Positions 1 to 8,194 of a stretch of 64,000 bases of DNA are shown piece after piece; within the stretch, counting starts at the first letter, position 1, and every line of letters begins with the position of its first letter. The notes under the pieces are model-generated. The model was given only the letters and a program-made list of their open reading frames with translations, ran no database searches and was not told the origin of the DNA. The DNA lies in assembly GCA_964563435.1 (NCBI GenBank), contig CAZLXI010000008.1, positions 62,001 through 126,000 of the forward strand, read 5' to 3'. A program made the translations under genes and the position numbers. This DNA comes from Leadbetterella sp964563435. GTDB lineage: Bacteria; Bacteroidota; Bacteroidia; Cytophagales; Spirosomataceae.

Positions 1-464
1 ATGAATATGCCGAAAACATCACGTTTATGACCTATATGCGTTTTGATGACGTCAGGATGTGGGAAGATACCATCAATACAGCAGCCAGCAAAAAGGAAAG
101 AGGTCAGGCATACGAAGCGTTTAAACAAGACCGGACCGAACGTTTTCTGAAAGAGATAGAAAAGAGATTTCCCGGAATACGCGACTGTATTGAAACGATC
201 TATACTTCCACACCGCTTTCGTATCGAGACTACATCGGGGGAGAGGAAGGAAATATGTACGGTTATGTTAAGGATAGTAACCAGCCTATGCTTACCTTTA
301 TATCTCCGAAATCTAAAGTAAAAAACCTTTATTTTACCGGCCAGAGTGTCAATATGCACGGTGTGCTGGGGGTAACCATCGGTGCGGTAAATACTTGTTC
401 CGAGATCCTGGGGAAGAAATACCTGGTGAACAAAATTAACCGGGAGATCGAATCGGATACATAA
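1..464 (+). CDS. FAD-dependent oxidoreductase, retinol 13,14-reductase/CrtI-like (3' end only)
   Basis: The frame is open from position 3 to the stop at 464, so this is the C-terminal part of a protein that starts left of the window. The tail has the C-terminal FAD-binding signature of carotenoid-desaturase/retinol-reductase-like flavoproteins: a GQSVNMHGVLGVTIGAV segment in which the flavin-contacting glycine cluster follows a strand ending in YFTG. Proteins of this family are common in flexirubin and aryl-polyene loci, where a role in polyene oxidation or reduction is suspected but not settled. The downstream C45 acyltransferase, AMP-ligase and the TAL operon place it in such a locus. The substrate cannot be told from this fragment. 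Confidence 0.7.
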   Translation, partial: EYAENITFMTYMRFDDVRMWEDTINTAASKKERGQAYEAFKQDRTERFLKEIEKRFPGIRDCIETIYTSTPLSYRDYIGGEEGNMYGYVKDSNQPMLTFISPKSKVKNLYFTGQSVNMHGVLGVTIGAVNTCSEILGKKYLVNKINREIESDT

Positions 465-490
465 TATATCAGTCTCCTTTGAATACAACC

Positions 491-528
491 CGGAACCCGC
501 TACTCAAAACTCACTACCCTGAACTATC
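491..528. repeat. Decayed GAGTTCC-type heptad repeat
   Basis: The short stretch between the oxidoreductase stop and the next gene reads as 7-nt units of the type GGAACCC, GCTACTC, ACTACCC and TGAACTA. This matches the right arm of the intact repeat at 24025-24142, with point changes. It argues that this stretch is intergenic and that the following gene starts at 542 rather than at the upstream TTG at 479. Confidence 0.5.
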
Positions 529-541
529 GTATAAAATTACC

Positions 542-2155
542 GTGAGAGCAATTCTGATACCTAGTATATGCGGACTCCTACTACTTACGGGCTGCGGAAC
601 GGCCCGGCTGAAAAGGTATTCCCTGCCTTATACGGCGCCGGAAGTTTCTCAGGTTTCTCCCTCGGCCCGCATATCGGGTAACAGCAGTATGAAGCAAAAC
701 CCTTACCGGCTTTGGGAACTGTACGTGGAAGGTTCTCCGTTAGAGCTGGGGCTGCAGAATGGTGCGCTAAGCGACAGCCTCTATCAGCATCAGGAAACCG
801 TTTTTTTCAGGAAGGTGGAGGAGATTGTGCCTTCGAAGGGCAGACAATGGCTGCTCCGGCAGTTCCTGGCCTGGTATAATCGTAAGCTGCCGCGGAGCAT
901 TATCCCGGAATACAGGAAGGAGATCTACGGGCTGTCAAGGTATGCTTCCGACAGTCTTAATTTTATTGCTCCCCCTTATGCCCGCAGCCTCTATCTGCAT
1001 GGCGCGCATGATATCGGCCATGCCCTGCAGGACCTGGCCATGGTGGGCTGTACTTCCTTTGCCGTATGGGGTGAAAATACGGAGGACGGGAAGCTGCTGA
1101 TCGGCCGGAATTTTGATTTTTATGCCGGCGATGAGTTTGCTGAAAACAAGGTGGTGGCCTTTGTAAAGCCGGAGTCGGGGTACGGCTTCATGTCGGTCAG
1201 CTGGCCGGGAATGATAGGCGTGGTCTCCGGCATGAATACGGAAGGACTGACCGTGACCATCAATGCCGGGCGGTCGTCTGTGCCGTGGAAGGCCCGTACA
1301 CCGGTGTCTCTCCTTGTGCGGGAGATCCTGCAATATGCCCGGAATATAGACGAGGCTATAGCGATCGCAGCCCGCCGGCGGGTTTTTGTTTCGGAAAGTA
1401 TCATGGTAGGCAGCGCAGCGGATAACCAGGCCGTGCTGATCGAAATCTCGCCCCGTAAAAAAGGCATTTTTGAAGTGGAGAATTCGACCCGGCTGGTTTG
1501 CTCCAATCATTTCCTGAGCCAGACCTATTCGCGGGATAAGAAGAACAGGAAGCAGAAGGAAGAAAGTCATTCCCTGTACCGCTTTGACCGGGTGAACCAG
1601 TTGCTGGATACCTACGAAAAAGTGAATGTGGAAAAGGCCGTGGCCCTGCTCCGCAACACGGGAGGGGCAGACGACCGGGACATCGGGCTGGGGAACGAGA
1701 AATCGTTGAACCAGTTGCTGGCCCATCACGGGGTAGTGTTCAGGCCGGCCGAGCGCAAGGCCTGGGTGTCGGCTAATCCTTATCAGCTGGGCGCTTTTGT
1801 AGCTTACGATCTGAAAGAGGTCTTTTCGGCGGAGCGGAAAGAAATGCTTTATACCGCTTCCGAAACTCTCAAAGAGGATCCTTTCCTGCATAGCCGGGCG
1901 TATGCCGGTTATGAGCGCTACCGCGTGCTGGATCGTGAGCTTGACAAGGCACTCAAAGAGCGGGCTGTGCTGCCCGATTCATTTTTTGAGGAGTATATTT
2001 CTTTGAATCCTGAACTTTGGTCCGTATATTACAAATCAGGAAAGTATTTTAAGAGCAAAAAGCAGGAAGATAAAGCCCGTGTTTACTTCGAAACGGCTTT
2101 GACCAAAGAGATCACCACCCTGCCTGCGCGAAGGGAAATAGAGAAGAATTTATGA
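542..2155 (+). CDS. C45-family autoproteolytic acyltransferase/hydrolase lipoprotein
   Basis: An Ntn-fold enzyme related to acyl-CoA:6-aminopenicillanate acyltransferases. With the GTG start at 542 the protein is 537 aa and begins with a lipoprotein signal (hydrophobic run, then LLTG|C, Cys18), so it should be membrane-anchored outside the cytoplasm. The first in-frame start (TTG 479) would add 21 residues encoded by a repeat, so I prefer 542. The expected nucleophile is Cys170 in MVGCTSFAVWG, followed by a GRNFDF segment typical of the family; autocleavage just before the Cys would release the N-terminal chain. The last ~100 residues look helical and TPR-like. It overlaps the next gene by 4 nt (ATGA). 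In a flexirubin locus it could form or cut the ester between polyene acid and dialkylresorcinol; that is inference. Confidence 0.78.
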   Translation: MRAILIPSICGLLLLTGCGTARLKRYSLPYTAPEVSQVSPSARISGNSSMKQNPYRLWELYVEGSPLELGLQNGALSDSLYQHQETVFFRKVEEIVPSKGRQWLLRQFLAWYNRKLPRSIIPEYRKEIYGLSRYASDSLNFIAPPYARSLYLHGAHDIGHALQDLAMVGCTSFAVWGENTEDGKLLIGRNFDFYAGDEFAENKVVAFVKPESGYGFMSVSWPGMIGVVSGMNTEGLTVTINAGRSSVPWKARTPVSLLVREILQYARNIDEAIAIAARRRVFVSESIMVGSAADNQAVLIEISPRKKGIFEVENSTRLVCSNHFLSQTYSRDKKNRKQKEESHSLYRFDRVNQLLDTYEKVNVEKAVALLRNTGGADDRDIGLGNEKSLNQLLAHHGVVFRPAERKAWVSANPYQLGAFVAYDLKEVFSAERKEMLYTASETLKEDPFLHSRAYAGYERYRVLDRELDKALKERAVLPDSFFEEYISLNPELWSVYYKSGKYFKSKKQEDKARVYFETALTKEITTLPARREIEKNL

Positions 2156-3447
2156 TGGAGCATGCCATAGAGACCTGGAGCAGAGAGAAAATAGATGCAT
2201 TTCAGGAAATCAGACTAAAAGAAGCCCTGGAGTATGTAGCCCGGAATTCGGCATTTTACCAGCGGTACTACCGGGAAGCAGGGGTCAGGATACCGGAGGT
2301 AGTCGGTTTGGCCGACCTGCAGAAGCTGCCCTTTACCACCAAAGAGCATCTTCAGCAATTTAACGAAGAGTTCCTGTGCGTTCCGCCGCAGAAAGTGGTG
2401 GATTATGCCACTACTTCCGGCACATCAGGAAGTCCGGTAACCTTTGCGTTGACCGACGCGGACCTCGACCGCCTGGCCTACAATGAGGCCCTGTCTTTTG
2501 CCTGCTCCGGCGTGGAAAAAGGGGATGTGGTGCAGCTGATGACCACCATGGACCGGCAGTTTATGGCCGGGCTGGCCTATTTCCTCGGGTTAAGGAAGCT
2601 GGGAGCCACCGTGGTACGCGTAGGTGCCGGGATCCCGGAATTACAGTGGGACGCCATACAGCGCTACCAGCCGGCCTACCTGATCACCGTACCGTCTTTC
2701 CTGGTCAAGATGATCGAATACGCCGAGGTAAACGGAATAGATTATCGCAATAGCGGGGTCAAAGGGGCGATCTGTATCGGAGAACCGCTCCGGAACGAGG
2801 ATTTTTCGCCCAACAATATCAGCAACAAGATCATGGAGAAGTGGGACATCCGCTTGTTTTCCACCTACGCTTCCACGGAAATGAGCACGGCTTTTGCCGA
2901 ATGTGAGCTTCAGCAGGGCGGGCACCATCATCCGGATCTGATCATCGTGGAGGTGGTGGATGAAGAGGGAAGGCAGGTCAGTGATGGCCGGAGCGGTGAG
3001 CTGGTGGTGACTACCCTGGGCGTGGAGGCCATGCCCCTGGTGCGCTTTAAAACCGGGGATATCGTTCAGGCGCATTACGAGCCCTGTGAATGCGGCCGGA
3101 ATTCGCTCCGTATAGGACCCGTGATCGGCCGCAAACAGCAGATGATCAAGTATAAGGGCACCACCCTTTACCCCCCGGCCATGAATAACCTCCTGAGCGG
3201 ATTTGAGGAGATCCGAAACCACCTGATCGAGATCTCTGTCAATGAGCTGGGAACCGACGAGATCCTGATCTATCTGGCGGTGGATGAGCCGTCAGACGAC
3301 TTCCTGAGCCAGATCCGTGACCATTTCCGGGCGAGGCTCCGGGTAACTCCCAAAATCGAATTTTTGCCGCTTGAGGAGCTCAATAAGCGGGTTTACCTGC
3401 CGAAGAGCCGGAAGCCGGTGCAGTTTGTGGACAGGAGGATGATATAA
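2152..3447 (+). CDS. Adenylate-forming acyl-/aryl-acid ligase, phenylacetate-CoA ligase-like
   Basis: ANL-superfamily enzyme of 431 aa, close in size to PaaK-type ligases. The P-loop-like adenylation motif is visible as TTSGTSGSPVTF (residues ~85-96), with FSTYASTEMSTAF as the later A5-like motif and FKTGDI as the A7 region. It would activate an aromatic or aryl-acrylic acid as an acyl-AMP and hand it to CoA or a carrier protein. The obvious candidate substrate is 4-hydroxycinnamate made by the tyrosine ammonia-lyase at 12210-13736, which would make it the starter-loading enzyme of pigment synthesis. It is translationally coupled to the C45 gene (4-nt overlap). Right after its stop the DNA changes to the AT-rich block. 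The family assignment is firm; the substrate is inferred. Confidence 0.82.
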   Translation: MMEHAIETWSREKIDAFQEIRLKEALEYVARNSAFYQRYYREAGVRIPEVVGLADLQKLPFTTKEHLQQFNEEFLCVPPQKVVDYATTSGTSGSPVTFALTDADLDRLAYNEALSFACSGVEKGDVVQLMTTMDRQFMAGLAYFLGLRKLGATVVRVGAGIPELQWDAIQRYQPAYLITVPSFLVKMIEYAEVNGIDYRNSGVKGAICIGEPLRNEDFSPNNISNKIMEKWDIRLFSTYASTEMSTAFAECELQQGGHHHPDLIIVEVVDEEGRQVSDGRSGELVVTTLGVEAMPLVRFKTGDIVQAHYEPCECGRNSLRIGPVIGRKQQMIKYKGTTLYPPAMNNLLSGFEEIRNHLIEISVNELGTDEILIYLAVDEPSDDFLSQIRDHFRARLRVTPKIEFLPLEELNKRVYLPKSRKPVQFVDRRMI

Positions 3448-3453
3448 CCGACT

Positions 3454-4695
3454 TTATAATAAATTACTTTTATTTAGTTTATTAATTTGTTTTTGTATCA
3501 TTTCTTTTTCCGTGTCTGTCTTGCATAGATGAAGCGCCTTTGTCAAATAATCGTTTGTTTTCTTGGGGTCAATATGTCTGTATAATTCCGCTAAAAGAAT
3601 GAAATAAAAATGATTTGATTTTAAGTTCAGCTTTTCAGCTTGTTTTATGGCTGATAAATTTCCGTGAACTTTCGAGCAGGCCCAAATCCTGTTTAAGGCT
3701 GCTATGGGGGAATTATTAGCGGACAATAAAACGTCATACAATTTCAAAATGCTTGTCCATTTGTCGGGATTGCTGTTATCAACCGTGTGCCAACAGGCAA
3801 TGCTTGCTTCGATGTAATAGGTTGATCTCATTTCCCATTTAGAGGCTTGCTGTAAATAGTGAAATCCCTTTTCAATAAATTCCGTGTCCCAAAGTGTTCT
3901 GTCCTGGTCATCATATAACACAATGTTTCCGTTTTCCGATTGTCTTGCTTCTAAACGGGAGGCCTGAAAACACATTAACGACATTAAAGCATTTATGGTG
4001 TGGTTGTTTGTACGAGGATTGTTCAACAGTAAATAAGTTAAATTCAATGCTTCAACGCAAAGTTCTTTCCGCACAATGGAATTGTTGCTTTCTGAATAGT
4101 AACCTTCGCTGAATAAAAGATATATTGTCTGGACAACGGTGTTCAATCGTTCATTGATTTCTTTATCGTCGGGCATTTCCATCTTTATCTTTTCTGAATA
4201 TAGTTTCTCTTTTGCCCGTTGCAATCTTTTATGAATAGTTTCCTTGTTGGATAAAAACGCATCGGCAATTTCATTTAATCCTAATCCGCAAAGTATTCGT
4301 AATGCCAAACAAATTTGAGCTTCGGTCGAAACAGATGGGTGACATACCGCAAAAAGCATTTGAAGCTGGCTGTCCGAAATGTTTTTATCCGAAAAGTCAA
4401 TACATGTCTCACTAAACAAATCTTTACCGGTTAATTTTTCAGATACAATTTTGTTGAAAGTATTATTTCGGCTAAGATGGTTTTTCAATTTGTTTTTCGC
4501 AACAGCATAAAGCCAGGCTGTTGGATTTTCGGGTTCCCCTTTATACGCCCAACTGTCAAGTGCCGACAAAAAAGTTTCGCTTATAATATCTTCCGCTGTT
4601 TCAATGTATTCAAGGCCAAATGACCTGGTAAGGACAGATACCATTTTGCTGTATTCTGTCCTGAACAAATGAGGAATTATATTGCTTTCGTTCAT
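3454..4695 (-). CDS. ECF sigma factor with DUF6596/TPR-like C-terminal extension (ECF42-like)
   Basis: 413 aa, about twice a minimal ECF sigma. Residues ~1-85 form sigma region 2 (ETAEDIISETFLSAL, then a PTAWLYAVAKNKL segment). A region 4 helix-turn-helix lies around residues 110-165 (LGLNEIADAFLSNKETIHKR). The remaining ~230 residues are the helical extension typical of the ECF42 group. It ends only 6 nt past the ligase stop, in convergent orientation. The gene upstream on the same strand (4736-5077) is a YciI/DGPF protein, the standard genomic partner of ECF42 sigmas. There is no anti-sigma gene nearby, as usual for this group, where the extension is thought to regulate. The AT-rich composition differs from the pigment genes on both sides, which suggests acquisition. 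Confidence 0.88.
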   Translation of the reverse strand: MNESNIIPHLFRTEYSKMVSVLTRSFGLEYIETAEDIISETFLSALDSWAYKGEPENPTAWLYAVAKNKLKNHLSRNNTFNKIVSEKLTGKDLFSETCIDFSDKNISDSQLQMLFAVCHPSVSTEAQICLALRILCGLGLNEIADAFLSNKETIHKRLQRAKEKLYSEKIKMEMPDDKEINERLNTVVQTIYLLFSEGYYSESNNSIVRKELCVEALNLTYLLLNNPRTNNHTINALMSLMCFQASRLEARQSENGNIVLYDDQDRTLWDTEFIEKGFHYLQQASKWEMRSTYYIEASIACWHTVDNSNPDKWTSILKLYDVLLSANNSPIAALNRIWACSKVHGNLSAIKQAEKLNLKSNHFYFILLAELYRHIDPKKTNDYLTKALHLCKTDTEKEMIQKQINKLNKSNLL

Positions 4696-4735
4696 TTTAG
4701 TTAAAGTCCCTGAAAAACCAGGGACTTTTTTCAGT

Positions 4736-5077
4736 CTAATGCGTTACAATTTGCCGCACTTCTACCGTATTGCCATTGCCTTGTAAAATCGGTGCGCCTT
4801 TTGCAAACTCTGCTGCTTCGTCTGCCGATTCAGCTTTTACAACAATGTAGCCGCCAAGCGTTTCTTTGATGTCGCCAAACGGGCCGTTTGTAACAAGCTT
4901 TTGGTGATTAACTACTTTGGCATCGTCAAATAACAGTCCTGTGCCACTCACAAATTTGTTTTTTGCAACAATGCTGTTTACCCAATCCATTTGTTGTTTC
5001 ATCCATTGTTGAATTTGTTCCGGTGAAACTTTACCGTTCGCGTTTTCGTGCCTGAAAAGAAGAATATACTCTTTCAT
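4736..5077 (-). CDS. YciI-family (DGPF/YCII domain) protein, partner of the ECF sigma
   Basis: 113 aa single-domain protein: N-terminal strand MKEYILLFRHE, a helix (SPEQIQQWMKQQMDWV), the NGPFGDIKETLGGYIVV core (the DGPF-type signature, here NGPF) and a final VEVRQI strand. It ends 41 nt before the start of the sigma gene (4695) and probably forms an operon with it. DGPF proteins next to ECF42 sigmas are thought to be the regulated targets or stress effectors; no reaction is established for them. The start ATG at 5077 gives the full-length domain. Confidence 0.88.
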   Translation of the reverse strand: MKEYILLFRHENANGKVSPEQIQQWMKQQMDWVNSIVAKNKFVSGTGLLFDDAKVVNHQKLVTNGPFGDIKETLGGYIVVKAESADEAAEFAKGAPILQGNGNTVEVRQIVTH

Positions 5078-5219
5078 TTTTTAAATTGTTATTGAATGTT
5101 TGAATTATACCCCAATAACAATCTGCTTTGGCTAAAAGGGACACTCAAAGGTAGAATAATCTTACGTGGCGTCTGGGTCTGTTATGTTTATAGCTTTATT
5201 GATGGTTGTTCTTCCGTTT

Positions 5220-5702
5220 TCACAAACTTAGCTGTTCAATTTCTGTTTTGAGGTTTGGAAACGATTTTATCAATTCATTTTTGTCACCTAATTCGAAGTC
5301 GTTAAAGTCAAAACCCGGTGCAACAATACAACTCACAAGTGCAAATCCTTTTTCGTCTTTAAGGTGTGCCGCAAACCAAACGTTTGCTGGTATGGTCACC
5401 TGCGGTTCTTCATTCAGATCTAACCGGTTGCCTAAAATTTTCGTTTTAATCTTCCCGTCATTGGTTATCATAAATATTTCTAATGGCTCGCCCTGATGAA
5501 ACAACCAGAATTCGTCTGAACCTACCTTGTGAAAGTGTGATTTGTCAGTGTCTTTCAAAAGATAATAAATGGCAGTTCCTGTATTTCTCTCCCTGCCATT
5601 GTCAAGCGTAATCAATTTTTCGCCCCGATAAGTTTCCCTGTAAAGACCACCTTCGGGGTGTCTGGTTAATTTAAGTTTTTCAATTATCGTTTCTGCTGTC
5701 AT
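5220..5702 (-). CDS. Cupin-domain protein, DUF985 family
   Basis: 160 aa, the full length of the DUF985 (Cupin_5) family. The family start is clear: LTRHPEGGLYRETYRG at residues ~13-28, followed by the cupin strands with SHFHKVGSDEFWLFHQGEP (metal-type His and Glu residues) and a second half with WFAAHL and APGFDFNDFELG. The molecular function of the family is unknown; a sugar or small-molecule binding cupin is likely. It belongs to the AT-rich block and shares orientation with its neighbours, but its ~140-nt spacing to the YciI gene suggests an independent promoter. Confidence 0.85.
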   Translation of the reverse strand: MTAETIIEKLKLTRHPEGGLYRETYRGEKLITLDNGRERNTGTAIYYLLKDTDKSHFHKVGSDEFWLFHQGEPLEIFMITNDGKIKTKILGNRLDLNEEPQVTIPANVWFAAHLKDEKGFALVSCIVAPGFDFNDFELGDKNELIKSFPNLKTEIEQLSL

Positions 5703-5790
5703 TTTTTGCTTTCATTTTCTGATTACTCATTTATTTCATTACCAGGTTCGTATGTCAACAATACTACTTCTGGTTGAGAAACTGTGGCTT

Positions 5791-6243
5791 TTATTTTTCA
5801 TTTGTCCGTTCCGCCAATCCAATCAGCAGCCCCTCAACCCCACGAATATAGCAAAGCCGGTAAATGTTCTCATAATTAACCACTTCGCCAGCCAGTTCAG
5901 CGCCTTGCCTGGTAAGTCTGGATACCAACTCGTCAATATTTTCTACTCTGAACATAATTCTCAGATACCCCAAAGAATTAACGGGTGCTGTCCTGTGATC
6001 TGAAATAGGGGCGGGTGTCAGAAACCTTGAGAGTTCAAGCCGGCTGTGTCCGTCAGGAGTAACCATCATTGCAATTTCCGCAGATTGGTTTCCGAGTCCT
6101 GTCACTCTACCTGCCCATTCTCCTTCCACCATCATTCGGTATTCCAACGTCAGTCCTATTTCTGTGAAAAAAGATATGGCATTATCAAGGTTTTCTACAA
6201 CGATACCCACGTTGTTCATTTCAAGTAATTTACTTTTTTCCAT
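5791..6243 (-). CDS. VOC-superfamily protein (glyoxalase/bleomycin-resistance fold)
   Basis: 150 aa with the two beta-alpha-beta-beta-beta modules of the vicinal oxygen chelate fold: the first starts MNNVGIVVENLDNAISFFTE, the second around LGYLRIMFRVENIDELVSRL. The expected metal-ligand positions are only partly filled: the first strand has no His (VGIV), while Glu is available near the ends of both modules. It may be a dioxygenase, an isomerase or a simple drug-binding protein; the sequence does not decide. It is part of the AT-rich cargo block with another VOC gene at 6735-7160. Confidence 0.8.
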   Translation of the reverse strand: MEKSKLLEMNNVGIVVENLDNAISFFTEIGLTLEYRMMVEGEWAGRVTGLGNQSAEIAMMVTPDGHSRLELSRFLTPAPISDHRTAPVNSLGYLRIMFRVENIDELVSRLTRQGAELAGEVVNYENIYRLCYIRGVEGLLIGLAERTNEK

Positions 6244-6734
6244 ATTTTTAGTCCAAAATAATGTTTACGGCCCGTCCTCTGAGTTTTCTAATCCGCGTTG
6301 AAGTTGTAGTTTTTCTTTATCCTGCAGGCCAGTTTAGTCTTTAGGAGAAATTGCAACATCCGTTTCTCATTAACTTTAAGCCTGCATTGTTTTTAAAGTA
6401 TCATTCCTGAATTAGCTCCGGATATTGTAGCTATAAAATAGTTCGCACCATACACACCAAATAATAGCAATAATGGATCTTTTGATGTTTTTTCATAAGC
6501 TATGTTATATTTGATAGTATAATTATAAACAAATTTGTTTGCCGTTTTCAGTCAGTTGAAATGTTTTTTTAAATGAAAAATGCGAACTCCCTTTTTGCCC
6601 CTTCTAAGTCGTGGTTTGAATCGGGTTATAATACTCTTATCGCTATCAACTCATTCGAATTTATAAAATTCGGGGTCTTAAAAGGAGTTGTGAAACAGCT
6701 GCCCGTGTTAGCAGCAGTATATCCTTAAGGGTGA
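6244..6734. other. Gene-free AT-rich stretch with a possible coding remnant
   Basis: No intact gene is visible in these ~490 bases. On the minus strand 6393-6551 is an open frame of about 52 codons without a usable start, hydrophobic at its end (a DPLLLLFGVYGANYF segment). It could be the tail of a deleted membrane protein, but I do not recognise the family. The rest is AT-rich with no repeat or hairpin I trust. The neighbouring DHFR remnant shows that this block has lost genes. Confidence 0.3.
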
Positions 6735-7160
6735 CTATTTTGTCGTTTCAGCACCAATTTGTTTACCCAGTTTTTCAAATTCGATGTCATTAGGTTCCCA
6801 AAGTTCAATTTTATTTCCTTCTACGTCAAGGATATGGACAAATTTTCCATATTCAACCGTTTCAATCTTGTCTACAATGGTTACCCCTTCTTTTTTTAAT
6901 TCTTCAACAAGTGCTTCCAGGTTCTCCACCCGATAGTTTATCATAAATTCCTTTGTTGAAGGTTCGAAGTATTTTGTCTTGTCATTGAAAGGGCTCCATT
7001 GCGTAAATCCTTTTTTTGTGCTGTCAGCACCCTGGTACCACTCAAACACACTTCCGTATTCGTTTGTATTTAACCCAAGGTGTGTCTGATACCACTCTCT
7101 TACTTTTTTGGGGTTTTCACATTTGAAGAAAATACCCCCGATACCGGTTACTCGTTTCAT
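6735..7160 (-). CDS. VOC-superfamily protein (glyoxalase-like)
   Basis: 141 aa. The first module begins RVTGIGGIFFKCENPKKVRE and continues with a YQTHLGLNTNEYGSVFEWYQ pattern. The second module contains YRVENLEALVEELKKEGV and ends with a strand carrying KFVHILDVEGNKIELWEP, the classic C-terminal VOC signature with the metal-ligand Glu. This is a typical stand-alone small VOC protein of unknown substrate. It is the last intact gene of the AT-rich block; beyond it lie only a spacer and the DHFR fragment. Confidence 0.82.
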   Translation of the reverse strand: MKRVTGIGGIFFKCENPKKVREWYQTHLGLNTNEYGSVFEWYQGADSTKKGFTQWSPFNDKTKYFEPSTKEFMINYRVENLEALVEELKKEGVTIVDKIETVEYGKFVHILDVEGNKIELWEPNDIEFEKLGKQIGAETTK

Positions 7161-7320
7161 TTTATTACTGATGTTGGTTGTTGTCGTTAATGTTTTAAAT
7201 GCAAACCCATGACAAAAAGTTGCAACAAATTAAACTTTTATTCACACTTCGTCCATAAAGAAAATGCTTCTGTAATACGTGTACATAAAATTGCAAAAGT
7301 CAGTACTGTAATGATAATTT

Positions 7321-7542
7321 TCAAACGTATTCCGAGTAGATTATATTAAAGGTAATTATTTGTAATCCGTTCTCTTTGTTTAAAGTATCAGCTAATGCCA
7401 ATTTGTACTTTGAAGACGAATTCTCAAATAGTTTGATGCCTTTTCCCAATATCAGGGGATTAAGTTTTAATTTCAATGTATCAGTCTTCTGATTATCTAA
7501 AAGCCAGCCTGCAAACTTTCCACCGCCATATTTAATAGTGAT
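7321..7542 (-). pseudogene. C-terminal remnant of a RibD/DHFR-family reductase
   Basis: Reading from 7542 down to the TGA at 7321 gives about 73 codons matching the end of the small RibD C-terminal/DHFR-like proteins: GGGKFAGWLLDNQ, then LKLKLNPLILGKGIKLF, then a final strand region. The N-terminal half (cofactor-binding part) is absent: an in-frame TAG lies immediately upstream (7543-7545) and no homologous sequence precedes it. The break falls within ~40 nt of the PPTase stop, so it marks the right edge of the AT-rich block and was probably made when that block formed or was trimmed. Confidence 0.7.
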
Positions 7543-7579
7543 CTATATGATTAAACTTAAAGAAGGGTTGAAAAGGAAG

Positions 7580-8194
7580 TTAAAGGCCGGTTGGCATTTT
7601 ACAGGTGGTCAATATATAATCTTCCAGCTGCTCAAATTGAAAGCAAAACTCCTTCTCCCAGCCGGGGAAGGTGGAACAGGCAGTGCCGGAACCGGATGTA
7701 AGATCAAAAGGGTAGACATGCAGGTCGGTGAGGGGGCTCAGGGGCCGGGAGTCGCTGAGTTTATAAATGGCTTCTTTGACTGTCCAGATGACGGTAAGGG
7801 CCTGAGGTTCGATTCCTGCCGGGATCACTTCTTTTTGAATGAAGTGAGATTTTGCTTTTCGTAATTTTGTGCTGATCTTTTCAATGTCAATTCCACAGGC
7901 CTCAGAGCCGATATAAAGCGCTGCAAATGCATGTGAATGGCTGATAGAAACGTACCGGCCGTCTTTCAGGAAAGGCCGGCCATCCGGTTGATAAAGGAGG
8001 TCATGGTCACTAAGCCCGGCCCTTTCCAATAGCATTCTGACAGCCAGGAAGCCCCGCCGGTGATCTTCCCGCTTCATGCCGGACAGTCTTTTTAAAGAGT
8101 TTTCGTTTAATGCTACAGGAAAATGTTCCTCCATAATCTTCCAGATACTCAGCCGGCCCTCGCCGGGCAGATCTGTTTCCCTGTAAAAAGGCAT
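7580..8194 (-). CDS. 4'-phosphopantetheinyl transferase (Sfp type)
   Basis: Transfers phosphopantetheine from CoA to the serine of carrier proteins. I place the start at ATG 8194 (204 aa, MPFYRETDLP); a longer open frame to 8308 would run into the PNP gene and adds nothing family-like. The two signature motifs are present: CGIDIEKIS (Mg-binding Asp and Glu) and WTVKEAIYKL (the WxxKEAxxK motif). SISHSHAFAALYI, with the conserved His, precedes them. The start ATG shares one base with the PNP stop (TGATG), so the two are translationally coupled. Its natural substrate here is presumably the ACP at 10012-10260, as in other flexirubin/aryl-polyene loci. Confidence 0.9.
   Translation of the reverse strand: MPFYRETDLPGEGRLSIWKIMEEHFPVALNENSLKRLSGMKREDHRRGFLAVRMLLERAGLSDHDLLYQPDGRPFLKDGRYVSISHSHAFAALYIGSEACGIDIEKISTKLRKAKSHFIQKEVIPAGIEPQALTVIWTVKEAIYKLSDSRPLSPLTDLHVYPFDLTSGSGTACSTFPGWEKEFCFQFEQLEDYILTTCKMPTGL

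Noticed and set aside
479..541. Upstream TTG start of the C45 gene
   Set aside because: The extra codons fall in a decayed repeat and would place 21 polar residues ahead of the lipoprotein signal.
935..1891. Long minus-strand open frame (318 codons) opposite the C45 gene
   Set aside because: It is a reverse-frame shadow of a well-supported gene, with no recognisable domain.
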